NCBI GenBank assembly: GCA_037178675.1
Contig: JAYMGJ010000061.1
Location: forward strand, 62,001-126,000
Direction: 5' to 3'
Length of the DNA: 64,000 nucleotides
Source: Scleroderma bovista
Lineage: Eukaryota; Basidiomycota; Agaricomycetes; Boletales; Sclerodermataceae
Part shown: positions 35,480 through 47,329 of the stretch, piece after piece
How positions within the stretch are numbered: the first letter of the stretch is position 1
Layout of the letters: the number at the start of each line of letters is the position of its first letter
The notes under the pieces: model-generated
Database searches by the model: none
Told to the model about the DNA's origin: nothing
What the model saw: only the letters and a program-made list of their open reading frames with translations
Program-made: the position numbers and the translations under genes

Positions 35480-37560
35480 ACTGGTTGCATGTGCCATTGG
35501 CCAGATGAATGATCCTAAACTCACAGACATGCACCATGATTTAATAACATCACTCAATAGCTACCAGTGTGTGTTACATGGCCCAATGTGATGTTCCTGT
35601 GACCGGTGTAATGTGCCAGGGACTGGTTGAATCTACTGGGGACCGGTTACATGTCCCATAGGCCAGAGGAATGATCCTACACTCACAGACATGCACTATA
35701 ATTTAATAACATCACTCAATAGCTACCAGTGTGTGTTACAGAGCCCAATGTGATGTTCCTGTGACCAGTGTAATGTGCCAGGGACTGGTTGCATCTACTA
35801 GGGACCGGTTACGTGTGCCATAGGCCGGAGGAATGATCCTAAACTCACAGACATGCACCATAATTTAATAACATCACTCAATAGCTACCGGTATGTGTTA
35901 CACGGCCCGATGTGATGTTCCTGTGACCGGTGTAATGTGCCAGGGACCAGTTGCATGTACAAGGGACCAGTTACATGTCCCATAGGCCGGAGGAATGATC
36001 CTACACTCACAGACATGCACTATAATTTAATAACATCACTCAATAGCTACCAGTGTGTGTTACAGAGCCCAATGTGATGTTCCTGTGACCGGTGTAATGT
36101 ACTAGGGACCGGTTGCATGTACTAGGGACCGGTTGCATGTACAAGGGACCGGTTACATGTCCCATAGGCTGGATGAATGATCCTACACTCACAGACATGC
36201 ACTATAATTTAATAACATCACTCAATAGCTACCGGTGTGTGTTACAGAGCCCAATGTGATGTTCCTGTGACCAGTGTAATGTGCCAGGGACTGGTTGCAT
36301 CTACTAGGGACCGGTTACGTGTGCCATAGGCCGGAGGAATGATCCTAAACTCACAGACATGCACCATAATTTAATAACATCACTCAATAGCTACCGGTAT
36401 GTGTTACACGGCCCGATGTGATGTTCCTGTGACCGGTGTAATGTGCCAGGGACCAGTTGCATGTACAAGGGACCAGTTACATGTCCCATAGGCCGGAGGA
36501 ATGATCCTACACTCACAGACATGCACTATAATTTAATAACATCACTCAATAGCTACCAGTGTGTGTTACAGAGCCCAATGTGATGTTCCTGTGACCGGTG
36601 TAATGTACTAGGGACCGGTTGCATGTACTAGGGACCGGTTGCATGTACAAGGGACCGGTTACATGTCCCATAGGCTGGATGAATGATCCTACACTCACAG
36701 ACATGCACTATAATTTAATAACATCACTCAATAGCTACCAGTGTGTGTTACAGAGCCCAATGTGATGTTCCTGTGACCGGTGTAATGTACTAGGGACCGG
36801 TTGCATGTACTAGGGACCGGTTGCATGTACTAGGGACCAGTTACATGTCCCATAGGCTGGAGGAATGATCCTACACTCACAGACATGCACTATAATTTAA
36901 TAACATCACTCAATAGCTACCAGTGTGTGTTACAGAGCCCGATATGATGTTCCTGTGACTGGTGTAATGTGCCAGGGACCGGTTGCATGTACTAGGTTTT
37001 GTGAGGTGAACTGGCAAAACTCGACACTAGACAAGAGTCACAAAAGACTACATAGGCCAGTATTATAGTAAATGAATGTATAGAGTAGCCTTACCTCAGT
37101 ACTTCTGTGCAAACAGAGACTGAGGTACGAAACAAAAGAAAACATCCTATAAAGAATGACTGTGATTATGTAAGGAATGCTCGGCGTGTCCATACTAAGA
37201 ATAAGGAAAAATGGTACTGTAGGGACCGGGAATTTCAACACTAGGGACCGGTTACATGTGCCATAGGCCAGAGGAATAATCCTAAACTCACAGACATGCA
37301 CCATAATTTAATAACATCACTCAATAGCTACCAGTGTGTGTTACATGGCCCGATGTGATGTTCCTGTGACCGGTGTAATGTGCCAGGGACTGGTTGCATG
37401 TACTAGGGACTGGTTACATGTGCCATAGGCCGGAGGAATGATCCTAAACTCACAGACATGCACCATCATTTAATGACATCACTCAATAGCTACCGGTGTA
37501 TGTTACATAGCCCAATGTGATGTTCCTGTGACCGGTGTAATCTGCCAGGGACTGGTTGCA
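35480..37560 (-). repeat. Tandem array of 163-bp-type units, inverted orientation
   Basis: Units of TAACATCACTCAATAGCTAC, GTGATGTTCCTGTGACCGG and ATGTACTAGGGACCGGTT are the reverse complement of the 33.5-34.8 kb array. A higher-order duplication is visible: about 480 bp starting near 35805 repeats from about 36287. Confidence 0.9.
36996..37239. mobile_element. 244-bp insertion in the inverted array
   Basis: Unique sequence beginning GTTTTGTGAGGTGAACTGGC and ending GGGACCGGGAATTTCAAC interrupts an array unit and is flanked by ACTAG on both sides (36991-36995 and 37240-37244), consistent with a 5-bp target duplication. The ends are not clear inverted repeats. Type unknown; a small LTR or MITE fragment is possible. 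Confidence 0.5.
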
Positions 37561-38275
37561 AAATAGCTGCTGATAGGCTCATTTTTAGGTGACCACAATA
37601 CAGGCTAGCAATAATAACCAGGCAGAAACAGTGCTGAATCTATTCAAACAAGCGACTGCGCGATATGGCATACCATCCCGCATATGTGGTGATTGTGGTG
37701 GGGAGAACATTGAGGTCGCAACATTCATGATTACGAAGAACAGTCATCATAGAGGTTCTTTTATTTGGGGAAGGTATGTACGCTTCATACCTTTTCAAAA
37801 AAAAAAATCACTGATTTTTACGGACATAGCTCAACTCGAAACTGTCGCATTGAGTGGCTATGGGTTGAAGTCGGGACTCAGTTTGCCAGACGTTGGCGAG
37901 CATTTTTCACTCAACTTGAGCATATCCACATGCTTGATCCTGATGACCCCAAGCACCTTTGGTTACTCCGTGTACTTTTTCTCAATGACATTGATGAAGA
38001 CTGTCAGGTGTTTTGTGATGAATGGAACTGCCACCTGATAAGTGGCCCAGGCATGAGAAACAGGAGTCCGCAGGTAAGATTATGTGCTACTCATCTGAAC
38101 TTATATCTAATGATACCAAATGCAGGATCTACACTTCTTAGGCCAGGCCTGTTTTGGCATATATCAGGAAGACAGCGAAGACAAGCATGGCAAGCATGAA
38201 ATCTTAGGTGGTGACCACACCACTAATACGGCTGACGCAATTATGTGTCAACAACAGAACAACATCAACCACAAG

Positions 38276-39914
38276 TAGAGTTTAAAAGTCCAGTCCATAG
38301 GACCGCAAAAAGACCAGAAACTGGACTGGACTGGACTGGTCGCAACCGGACTGCAGTTGCCAGTTGCCTACTTTTGAGAATGATGAAAAAGACTGGTTGC
38401 AACCGGTTGCAACCGCATTATGTAAGCAATACATATATGGTATAAAAACCCCTATATTACAGGCTAATTTTGGCCTGCAGTGGGTCTTAAGGGGTGTAAA
38501 ACTGATCTTTTTGGATGGTTACATGTCCCATAGGCCGGAGGAATGATCCTAAACTCACAGACATGCACCATAATTTAATAACATCATTCAATGGCTTCCA
38601 GTGTGTGTTACAGAGCCCAATGTGATGTTCCTGTGGCTGGTGTAACATTCCAGAGGCCGGTGTAATGTTCCAGGGACCAGTTGCATATGCCAGGGACCAG
38701 TTTCATGTCCCATAGGCTGGAGGAATGATCCCAAACTCACAGATATGCACCATAACTCAAAACAATCACTTAATGGAATCAGATATGTATTCCAGTGCCT
38801 ATGAGACTAGCACCCTGGCCTGACCATACACTATGGTGACTCCCACACCAAGGCCAGATTATATATTATGGTGACACTGGTACCCTGGCCCAACCATAAA
38901 ATATGGTGACACCCACACCCAGGCCGGATTGTATATTATGGTGACACTGGTACCCTGGCCGGACCATATACTATGGTGACACTGGTACCCTGGCCTGACT
39001 GCAAACTATGGTGACACCAGTACCCTGGCCCAACCATAAACTATGGTGACACCCACACCAAGGCCGGATTATATATTATGGTGACACTGGTACCCTGGCC
39101 TGACCATACATTATGGTGACGCCCACACCCAGGCTGGATTGTACATTACGGTGACACCGGTACCCTCGCCAGACCATACAATATGGTGACACTGGTACCC
39201 TGGCTGGACTGTAGACTATGGTGACACCCACACCCAGGCCGGATTATATATTACGGTGACACCGGTACCCTGGCTCAACCATAAACTATGGTGATACCCA
39301 CACCCAGGCCAGAGTGTATATTACAGTGACACCAGTACCCTGGCCCGACCATAAACTATGGTGACACCTACACCGAGGCCGGACTGTATATTATGGTGAC
39401 ACCGGTACCCTGGCCTGACTGTAAACTATGGTGACACCTGCACCCAGGCCAGGCCCTATATGATGGTGACACTGGTACCCTGGCCTGACCATAAACTATG
39501 GTGACACCCACACCCAGGCCGGACTGTATACTATGGTTAAACTACACACCCTGGCCGGACCATACACTATGGTGATACCTGCATCCTGGCCTGACCCTTA
39601 TTATGGTAATATGGCACAAATAAATATATAATGACTTGTATATAATTACTACAGTCTATAAATAGTATTTAGATGCTATCTGACACACCTTTGATGTGAA
39701 AAACATCAATAAAATGCAAAAAAACCGGTTTTTTAGTGGTTTGGACTGGTTTTTTTAGCAGTTTTGGACCGGTCTTTTTGAAAACTGGTTGCAACCACTT
39801 TGGAACAGTCTTTAAGTGGTCCATGAACCATTCCCAGGCTTCCAAAAGCGGTCCAGTCCAGTCCTCTTCCAAAAAAGGCAAAAAAACTGGACTGGACTGG
39901 ACTTTTAAACTCTA
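38276..39914. mobile_element. hAT-like element with 8-bp target duplication, carrying foldback-array sequence
   Basis: Both ends read TAGAGTTTAAAAGTCCAGTC C inward (inverted), a perfect terminal repeat of at least 21 bp, and both flanks are ACCACAAG (38268-38275 and 39915-39922). An 8-bp duplication and TAG ends fit the hAT superfamily. Subterminal CTGGACTGGACTGG and GGTTGCAACC motifs occur near both ends. The interior has no transposase ORF; it contains about 265 bp of the 163-bp repeat and about 800 bp of the 35-bp array. It is a non-autonomous element of 1639 bp. Confidence 0.85.
38800..39605 (-). repeat. 35-bp minisatellite, inverted orientation, inside the hAT-like element
   Basis: About two dozen units of CTATGGTGACACCCACACCC AGGCCGGA and related variants are the reverse complement of the 32340-33490 array. 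Confidence 0.9.
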
Positions 39915-40282
39915 ACCACAAGGCAGTCCATGTACCATTGTGTCAGAACCCATTCAGTGACAACAACATGCAAGCTATTTTTTTACTGGTCTTTGTGAAG
40001 TGATTGAACAAGATATCACACCAGACAACTTTGGATTAACACCAGAGGAGTGGCCCTCAGGGCATTATCTGATCTTTGAGACAATACAAGTTGGACACCA
40101 TGCATCTAAGTACATTGAGGTTTCGTTAGCAGATACGATCTGGTATTCTTGGGCACACCTATGGTGCCAGGCCCTATTGTTGTTATGTATTTACTTAACT
40201 TCTGAGCAGCCTATATAAGAACACCAGCTTTGTTTTTTTTTTTTTCATTTGCTGGTTGCTGTGTTGATCCTGATCCCCACTC

Positions 40283-41880
40283 ATGAGTTCGTGCAGGGGC
40301 AACAAGTGCACATGCGAATGCGAATGTTTCTGGCGATCAAGAGAGAACATCACTATCTGCCAGGAATGTGCTCATGGAATCAGCAAACATCCTGACAAGG
40401 ATCCTCCCCCTGCTCTCCCTGCTGCTTCTGCTCTCCCCACAACCTCTCCCCTCCCCACTGCTCCTGCTGCCCCCACTGCCCCTGCTGTCCAAACTCTGCC
40501 GGTTACTCAAAACTAAACAAATGTGATGGCGGTTTTCAAAAGCACAGTAGCTAGGGCTGCTCAATGGCCACATCCCATGGCTAGACCTGAGTCCGATGCT
40601 CGCTCGGAGGCCCTAGCAACAAAGAAGACGATGAAGCCTTGGAAGTTTGGTGCCAATCCTACTAAGGTGAAGGTGAGTACATATGTTTCTTACTATCATC
40701 TACAGCTAAGCTAATTTGTCGATTTAGAGTTTGTCGTCCAATGATACAAAGAGTTGCAGGATCTTTCATGTAGAAGCTATTGGGATGATTACATGTGGTC
40801 TCGCTAAGCTTGTAAGTCCATCATTGTGTGGTGACAGTAAATTCAATTGACTGTCATCATGAGGACGATTGGTATATGGTTGAGACACTATTCCCTGCAG
40901 CTCCCCAAAAGAGACAGACTTCATCCAAGATCTGGCTAACCATGGATGTTACATTAAGCAATCAGAGAAGGGGTTCGCCATTAACAAAGGGTGGAAATAT
41001 GTAGACATCAACAAGCAACTTCATCTATGGTTTCCACAAGTTTTCGAACACCTCGACTCTTGGTGCCAGGAAATCCCCACTGTCTCTGATGCCAAACCCG
41101 ACTGGCAATTGTTATGTTGTGACGGCCGACCGCTCGCATTCTCTGTTGTGAAAACTACATATCCAGATGCTGACACTCTACAGACTTACAAGGGTTGTTC
41201 TAAGGCTGGCATTGCTGGCAGCCATCTATGGTTTGGTATGTCATTACCTCAGAGTTCAGAATTTCAATCCCTGATTTTAGTTTAGTCACCCGCAATGCCA
41301 TTTCAACCCAAGTTTACAACTCTTGGTACAACCAGCCTGAAGTGGCGCTTTCGGACGAAGGAAGCACTGACAACAATTTGAGTGATCAGGAAAGCACTGC
41401 AGAGGAGGAGGATGTCATTGAGCTCTCCAGCTCTTTGGCTGATCTAAATGTTACACTTGCCATATTGCAGAAAGGTGATTTCAACCTCATCATTCTTTTG
41501 CATACAATTAAACCTGTAATTTAGGGAAAAGAGATCAACCCATTGTAGTCTCTTCACCTGATTCCACAAGCTCGAAATGAGTTCTCCACAAGAAATTCAA
41601 GAACAGTATGTTATTCAACTCATGATTTCACTAACTTATACATTTTTTGTTTAGGCAGTTCCCAAGCCTTGCCACCTCCCCTGTTCAACAAAGTTAGTCA
41701 GCCAGTTAGTATAACCCATGTCCTGGAAACAGTCAAAGTAATGGAGCACAATGAAATCCTTTGTGGGGTCACTCCACGTGATACCAGTGTGTGAGATCCT
41801 TGGGAGATGGATTTTGCTGGGACAACTCCTGCACTTGGCATTGACATCACTGACTTCTCCCCATTTAATGACAATCAATA
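40283..41880 (+). pseudogene. Unknown, probably element-associated gene with cysteine-rich N-terminus
   Basis: The N-terminus MSSCRGNKCTCECECFWRSR then ICQECAHGISKHP is a small cysteine-rich, possibly zinc-binding motif followed by a P/A-rich spacer. Later segments read KPWKFGANPTKVK, then SSNDTKSCRIFHVEAIGMIT, then YIKQSEKGFAINKGWKYVDI with LWFPQVFEHLDSWCQEIP, then VTRNAISTQVYNSWYNQPEV and an acidic serine-rich tail. A last part (SITHVLETVKVMEHNEILCG, DPWEMDFAGTTPALGIDITD) is interrupted by TGA 41792-41794. I have seen this arrangement only as an uncharacterised family near mushroom mobile elements and assign no function. It follows the integrase gene by 64 bp and may belong to the same element. 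Confidence 0.45.
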
Positions 41881-41989
41881 GCTCTTCCTCGTTTTCATGG
41901 CATTCCATTTGATGTTGCTATGTATTAGTTTTGATTTGCAATGAGTTCAATTTATTCATTTGACCTAGTAACTGTGCTCATTGAAAATT

Positions 41990-42530
41990 TTATTTATATT
42001 GATCACGATGTTTGTTTGTTTGTTTGGGCACATAATTGCATGTGGCACCTATGAGCATGGGTGTAACTGCAGGTGTGGTGATGTGTAGAGGCATGCAATA
42101 ATAAATACAAAAAGAGGGGAAAAGGAACCTAAATGCAGGAGGTGGGGTCATGCTATATGAGGGAGTGTGGGCAGCTGTCCTGTATGGTGTATGCAGGGGT
42201 AGGTACAAGGCTTGTAATAATAGTTAGAAAAGCTACCGGGAGCGGGGTAATCACGATTCTGTGCTGGTGTAGATGTATGCAATAATTAGCGAATGAAACA
42301 AACAAAAAAGAAAGCATATCTGCATGCGTGGAAGTCGTGGTATTGCAAGATGAGTGTGTCGACGGCTGGGCTGTATGGCAGGTGCGCATGCAGAAGGTGG
42401 CTGTAATAATCGGAAAGAAGAAAACATACAGGAAGCAGGGGCAATCACGCTGTGCAGGAATAGGTGTATGCAGGTGGGGGTGTGCACACAGTGGACCTGT
42501 AGTAAATTATATAGATCGATAGCATGAACA
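41990..42530. repeat. Degenerate tandem repeats of roughly 130-140 bp
   Basis: Successive blocks share TGTAATAAT, GGGGTAATCACG/GGGGCAATCACG, TGTGCAGG/TGTGCTGG and GGTGTATGCAGG in the same order, with much divergence. Confidence 0.5.
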
Positions 42531-43219
42531 AACATATAGTAGGTGCCTCATTTAGAAGGCCAATGCAACTCACCTGTGAAACAATTGGATCCAAGGTTCC
42601 CACCATCATTGGATCCACTTCCTTCACTCTGCTGTGAGTCAAAGTATGGATTTGGGTTGGAGTAATAACCCAAACACAACACCAACAAAGGACTACAAAT
42701 ATGTGTGAGTGGTGGTTTACCTCCACGGTGTCCAGAGAGGATGTGCTGAGGAGGGGGGAAGGGGATCTACACCAACAGGGTGATGCAGACGATGATGCAG
42801 GATACTCCTGTGGTACAGGAGCAATAGATGACGAAGGGGATAGGGGTCTAGACTCTTCCCAAAGCCTAGGAAGTGTCAAAGCAGGGATTGGGGTGACTGG
42901 GACTGAAGTAGCAGTACTACACCTAGAGGTTGGTGCAGCAAAGGGGCAAGGGGGCTCCTGATGTCCAGAAGCAATGGGATATGAAGGATAGACAGGCTAG
43001 ACTCCGCTTGAGCCTAGAGAAATACTTGGACTTGAATAGATTGAATAAAACTTGAATATCAGAGTCTTTAGACCTTCACTGAAGCCTACAAGACTCAAAG
43101 AGCTGAGGGGATACTGACTGAGAGAGTCTGAGAGAGGGATAATTTCATGCAATTGGGTCTCTCCTCACTGGGCTGAGCCCAGGGGTTTAAATACATGGGG
43201 GGGTACAGCATTAAAGTAC

Positions 43220-43480
43220 AAAAAGAGAAGGGAGTAAGCAGAATTTGTCAAGGACTGGTAAGGGATCGGTAAGAGCTTTGTAAGGGGTTTGTAAGCGATC
43301 AGTAAGCAAGGGATAAGCAGGAATGAGTAAGCATAGGGAGCATGAATAAGCTGCTGAGTAAAGGAATGAGTAAGCTGCATGACAAGATTGATTGGTAAGG
43401 GAGTGAGTCATCAGCTGAGTAATATACCAAAAATGCGAAAGGGATAGAGTAATACTGATGACAAGAAAGCATCAGTAAGC
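43220..43480. repeat. Short degenerate repeat around AGTAAGC
   Basis: More than a dozen copies of GTAAGC/GTAAGG/AGTAAGC spaced 8-25 bp occur in this stretch. Low-complexity sequence. Confidence 0.5.
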
Positions 43481-45716
43481 AAGGGATGAGTCACTGCACA
43501 GCAGAAGGAGTCATTGATGCACAGCCTAAGAAGTTTGATGGGGGGCTGTGTACCATCAGGAATTTGATGGGACAACAATGGGGAAGATCTGAGATAAACA
43601 GGGGGATTGATCCGAGACAAAACAGCCACAAGAAGGGTACCAGGGGTCCAGAGGTCTTTTTGGGTGGTCAGCATACACTAAGGTATAGTGCATGTGTTCT
43701 AGCACTGCTGAAGCACAACCATGGGCTCCCTTGACAAGCTCTCTTCTGGGAAAGAATGAGAGAGGGTTCTTCTTCCTAATAGCACTATAAAGAGGGGGAA
43801 TAACTGTCATGGTGCTGGGGGACGTTGTCTGAAAGTAGGGAAGCAGATAGAGTATTGAATTTGACGCATCCAGGGAAGCGAGACGAACGACAGAGGAAGA
43901 TGGACATGGCAAGTATCTGGGAGGAAGGGACCATAGGGTGAGGGCTCAGGGGACACAGAGACGACCAGAGAAGACTTCTCAAGCTTGACAATATACCTAA
44001 GATGACCAAAGTACGTCCTTGATGCAGGACTGACGAGGAGAACACGCTGACCAAGAACGAGAGGGACTGAGAGAGCAGGCTGGGAAGATATGTGCCAGGC
44101 AGTGCACAGGAACTCTGGGAGAGGCTGTCCTAAGAGCAGTACATAGTGGAGATCTGCAGCAATAGCAGAGAAATGACCAGAGAAAATACGGACTCCATAG
44201 TGAGTGATGAAGCGAATGTCTGGAGTGCAGGGGGAATATCTCCATGGGAAATGAACGAATTTGTGTCGGAACTTGACAGGCAGATAGACCACGTTCTAGG
44301 CTCTCTGACGGTATAGTCATGTGCCTGATAGCTTCAGAAACGATGGAGCTATTCAAAATATCAGAATGCCGGCACTGGGCACCTAAAAATGACATTTGGG
44401 CACTAAAAATCATTTCTTCTCTTTCTCCTTCGTTTCTCCATCAATTCTTCAGCTTCTTTAATCATTCTGGTATGGGAGTTGGACTGCAGATGTGTGCATT
44501 CCTTTCTCATACCACAATTGATGTTATTCCTTCAGTTTCTTCTGCTTCTTGGTGGTTCCCATGCGATAGATGACTGTCTGCATTGGCATTCATTTCTCGC
44601 ATCAGGATAGTCTTTCTGTGCGATAGATGGCTATGATGAGGGTCCGTCGTGCTTATCCTTCGCATAAGGATCATTTGATATAGGCATTATCTTCCATGTT
44701 CACTGTACCAAACCTGTTTGGTGCATGACATCGCCTCGCTGGATGCTCGTTAGACGTGTATATATGTATAATATGACGAACATGAAATGCCTACCTGGTT
44801 CCGTTCCCAATGTGTTTGCCTTACTATTTCATAAGAGGTGACGACCAGAGGCTACAATGCAGTTAAGTCAAGAGTGGATACCTAACACTTACTTTCTTGT
44901 CTTGCACAGAGCATGCAAGTTCAGATGACCTTCGTTCTTCCACTTGCACAGTCAGTGATTGTTTGTTTCTCTTAAAAAGCCATGAAAACCGGCACTTTTC
45001 CCGTGGCCTGGAGTTCATATTTTGCGGTCTACTATCTGCTCTCCTCGAACCAGGTGGTGGTAAAACAAAAAACTATATGTAATTTGCATGAGAATAATTG
45101 CTACAGAATGAAAGAGATCATACATCTGACTCTGAGACTCTCCCTCCATGGATAAGATCATTCTTGTCTTGTTGTGAATCTGGCAGACATTCCGTGGCTG
45201 GACGCTGAAGATCGCTAGCTGTGAAACTATGAACATGGCATTGAAGTCAACTTACATCCAGAACAGACAATGCACTTCCACACTGCAAGCGTGAATTAGA
45301 GACCTGTCCTAGATCTTCCTCAAGTGTGGACTGCACGAGCTCGATTGAAGATTGCAATGCGGTAGCATGGGGATCGGGCTACCAGGCATATAGCCAGAGC
45401 CAGGACTCAACATCACAGAGCTGATGAATGCAGGTGTAGACTTGGGTGACAGCCACTGTATGCAGTACAATCACAAGGACAACACATGCTAGACAGTATT
45501 TTAGCAGTGGAATTGAGCCAGACCAATGAAAACTCAGCTTAATGGTTTATCCATTGATGTGACCTTATGTAAATTGTCTCCTAGCCAGAGAGACAAGGCC
45601 AAAAGTAAATACTAGCAAACAAAGAATGACATGACACCAGTCTGAAGAAGGCAAGTCGTTCGAGTGCCAAATGCATTAGCGAAAGCCTTGCTTTTCTTTC
45701 CATTTCTCTTCGTCCC

Positions 45717-46525
45717 ATGACCTTCACTGGCCCTGTTACCCGCCATCCTGAATTCTACTTCCAAGATGGCACATATATCTTACGAGTCGAGAATACTCTG
45801 TACAAACTCTACCATGGTATCTTGGTGGCCGAGTCCGAAATTTTTGTTGACCTCTTTGACATTGGATCCCATGAGAAAACGGTGGAGGGTACAATCGACG
45901 AGGACCCTATTGTGCTGCCAAATCTGACAGTGAAGGCTTTTGACTTGTTTGTTGAGTATAAGTTTGGCTGGTAAGTGCTTGTGTAGCTCATCTAACAACT
46001 ACATTAACTCATTCTAGTCCTTGTGATCCTTACCAGTACGAACCCGACAAGCTCAAAAACTTTCTGGAATTCACCCGTAAGTTCGAATGCAATCATACTC
46101 ATGCCTTTGTCATCCAATGCATCAAAGATAAGCAATATTGTTTTGATGCAGCAGAGCTCATCCGTATTGCAATCAAATATCAAAGTAGGGAACTTTTCAC
46201 AATGGGGTTCAACCAACTTATCGAAACCCAATTAGCAACAATTAGTAACAAACAGCGAAAGCAGATGAGCATAGAGGTTTACATTGTACTGGTTCAGGCA
46301 AAGGCAATTCTAGATGACTACTGCTGCGAGGTTGCAGAGAGGCCCCCCATGATGCAACATGCTAGTGATTGTCGAAACCACCAAGGATGCACTGAAGATT
46401 GGCAGAGTGTATGGTGGAATGGTATGGGGAGACTTCTTCTTGATTCACACAACCCACAGCCATTTGGTGAAGCACTGTGTAAGGAACTAACACAACTTAG
46501 CTATGCAACTACAAAATATTTCTGA
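45717..46525 (+). CDS. BTB/POZ-domain protein of the basidiomycete type
   Basis: The protein starts MTFTGPVTRHPEFYFQDGTY, then ILRVENTLYKLYHGILVAES and EIFVDLFDIG, the usual start of mushroom BTB proteins in which the BTB fold mediates dimerisation. Introns at 45971-46017 and 46077-46151 give LPNLTVKAFDLFVEYKFG, CPCDPYQYEPDKLKNFLEF and PELIRIAIKYQSRELFTMGF. The C-terminus has a typical short cysteine block (HQGCTEDWQSVWWNGMGRLL then DSHNPQPFGEAL) and stops at 46525. About 230 residues after splicing. These proteins are highly expanded in Agaricomycetes; their partners are unknown. It lies alone within repeat-rich DNA and looks intact. Confidence 0.7.
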
Positions 46526-47329
46526 TCTACAAAGCACTCGAGAGGGCCCAGGCATTGGTGAGGACGCCTCCCACGGACCTCAGGGTGAGTTATGGTCAGT
46601 ACCGGGTAACTGGTATCGATTGTCCTGCGACCGGCAAGACCCACAAAGGGCAGGGCGGACATATGTCATCTACAACGCACTGAAGCGGCCAGGTTAGATC
46701 CCATGCCCTATGTCCTGAGGCACAGCCCTCTCTGTCGGAAAATTGGGTAACCCAATTTCAATACATTTAAATACATTTAAATACTAAAATGAACTGCCGT
46801 TATTGTAATTAAACTGCAATGAGAACCAAGATTTGTAATGGCCATTGCTGAGACAGGTGGCTGTTGTAACAGCAATTGTGACGACAATTACCAGATTATT
46901 GCAATAGGCATGGTAACATAGTGTGGTTCACGTGACGCTCTCTGTAATGGACATTACAAGGAACGTGTCAACAATATTGCTACCCGAGTTGCTTCAGTAA
47001 AAAATAATTATATATCCAGTTTAATGTCTACTACACCAGCACCCTACTACTACTACCTCACCACTACTCTTACTTTTACTTTTATTTCTTATTTCTTTAC
47101 TATATTATATTTACTATACTACTTACTACTACTACTACGGCCGACTATCTACTACGACTACCTTGTACTTACTACTTATGCCACTATGACTACTATGACT
47201 ATCTATCTACTACTACTACAACTACCTTACTCTTATTTATTATTATTATATTATTTACTACTACTACTACTACTACTACTACTGTGTAGTCTACTAGTTG
47301 GTACTTGTATTTTGTACTTGCAAATTTTT
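46526..47329. other. Spacer with low-complexity sequence
   Basis: A 64-codon plus ORF at 46503-46697 overlaps the BTB gene end and is not recognised. 46750-47000 is AT-rich with ATTACAATGG-type motifs. A pyrimidine/TAC repeat fills 47040-47285. Confidence 0.4.
47040..47285. repeat. (TAC)n-rich microsatellite tract
   Basis: CTACTACTAC and TTATTTACTA motifs dominate, with an uninterrupted TAC run near 47257-47283. On the minus strand this is a GTA/AGT tail just downstream of the SINE-like tRNA head. Confidence 0.8.

Larger units (their letters stand above)
32340..37560. mobile_element. Foldback-like structure 2: nested tandem arrays in inverted orientation
   Basis: Order along the DNA: 35-bp array forward, 163-bp array forward, 660-bp centre, 163-bp array reversed. 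The expected terminal reversed 35-bp array is not here; instead the sequence meets an integrase gene at 37560, and a reversed 163-bp plus 35-bp segment is found further on, at 38516-39605, inside a hAT-like element. The outermost 35-bp units at 32345-32430 match, inverted, those at 39520-39605 (GGATGCAGGTATCACCATAG then GGGTGTGTAGTTTAACCATA). This indicates that the two parts once formed one symmetric structure or share an origin. Confidence 0.6.
37589..40218 (+). pseudogene. Integrase (DDE core) element gene, 5'-truncated and split by a hAT-like insertion
   Basis: After an acceptor at 37588 the frame reads VTTIQASNNNQAETVLNLFK, then YGIPSRICGDCGGENIEVA (integrase core aspartate region) and HHRGSFIWG; after an intron it continues IEWLWVEVGTQFARRWRAFF, DPDDPKHLWLLRVLFL and LISGPGMRNRSPQ. 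This is the integrase-core protein family common in Agaricomycete mobile elements. The N-terminal 100 or more residues are missing where the 163-bp array abuts. The C-terminal part (EQDITPDNFGLTPEEWPSGH, KYIEVSLADTIWYSWAHLW) appears only after 39914, because an element fills 38276-39914. It is not functional in this form. Confidence 0.75.
41881..45716. other. Repeat-derived region without a supported gene
   Basis: Contains degenerate repeats (41990-42530 and 43220-43480) and minus ORFs of 161 codons (43807-44292) and less that overlap in all frames and have no recognised domain. The run around 42970-43200 (GGGTTTAAATACATGGGGGG) has the look of a decayed LTR or promoter on the minus strand, but no ends were found. 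44600-45700 shows nothing. Confidence 0.4.

Noticed and set aside
32340..37560. Regular repeats considered as a CRISPR array
   Set aside because: Units are contiguous without unique spacers, the organism is a fungus, and no cas-like gene is present.
43807..44292. 161-codon minus ORF
   Set aside because: All three minus frames are open here, there is no recognisable domain, and it probably reflects base composition.
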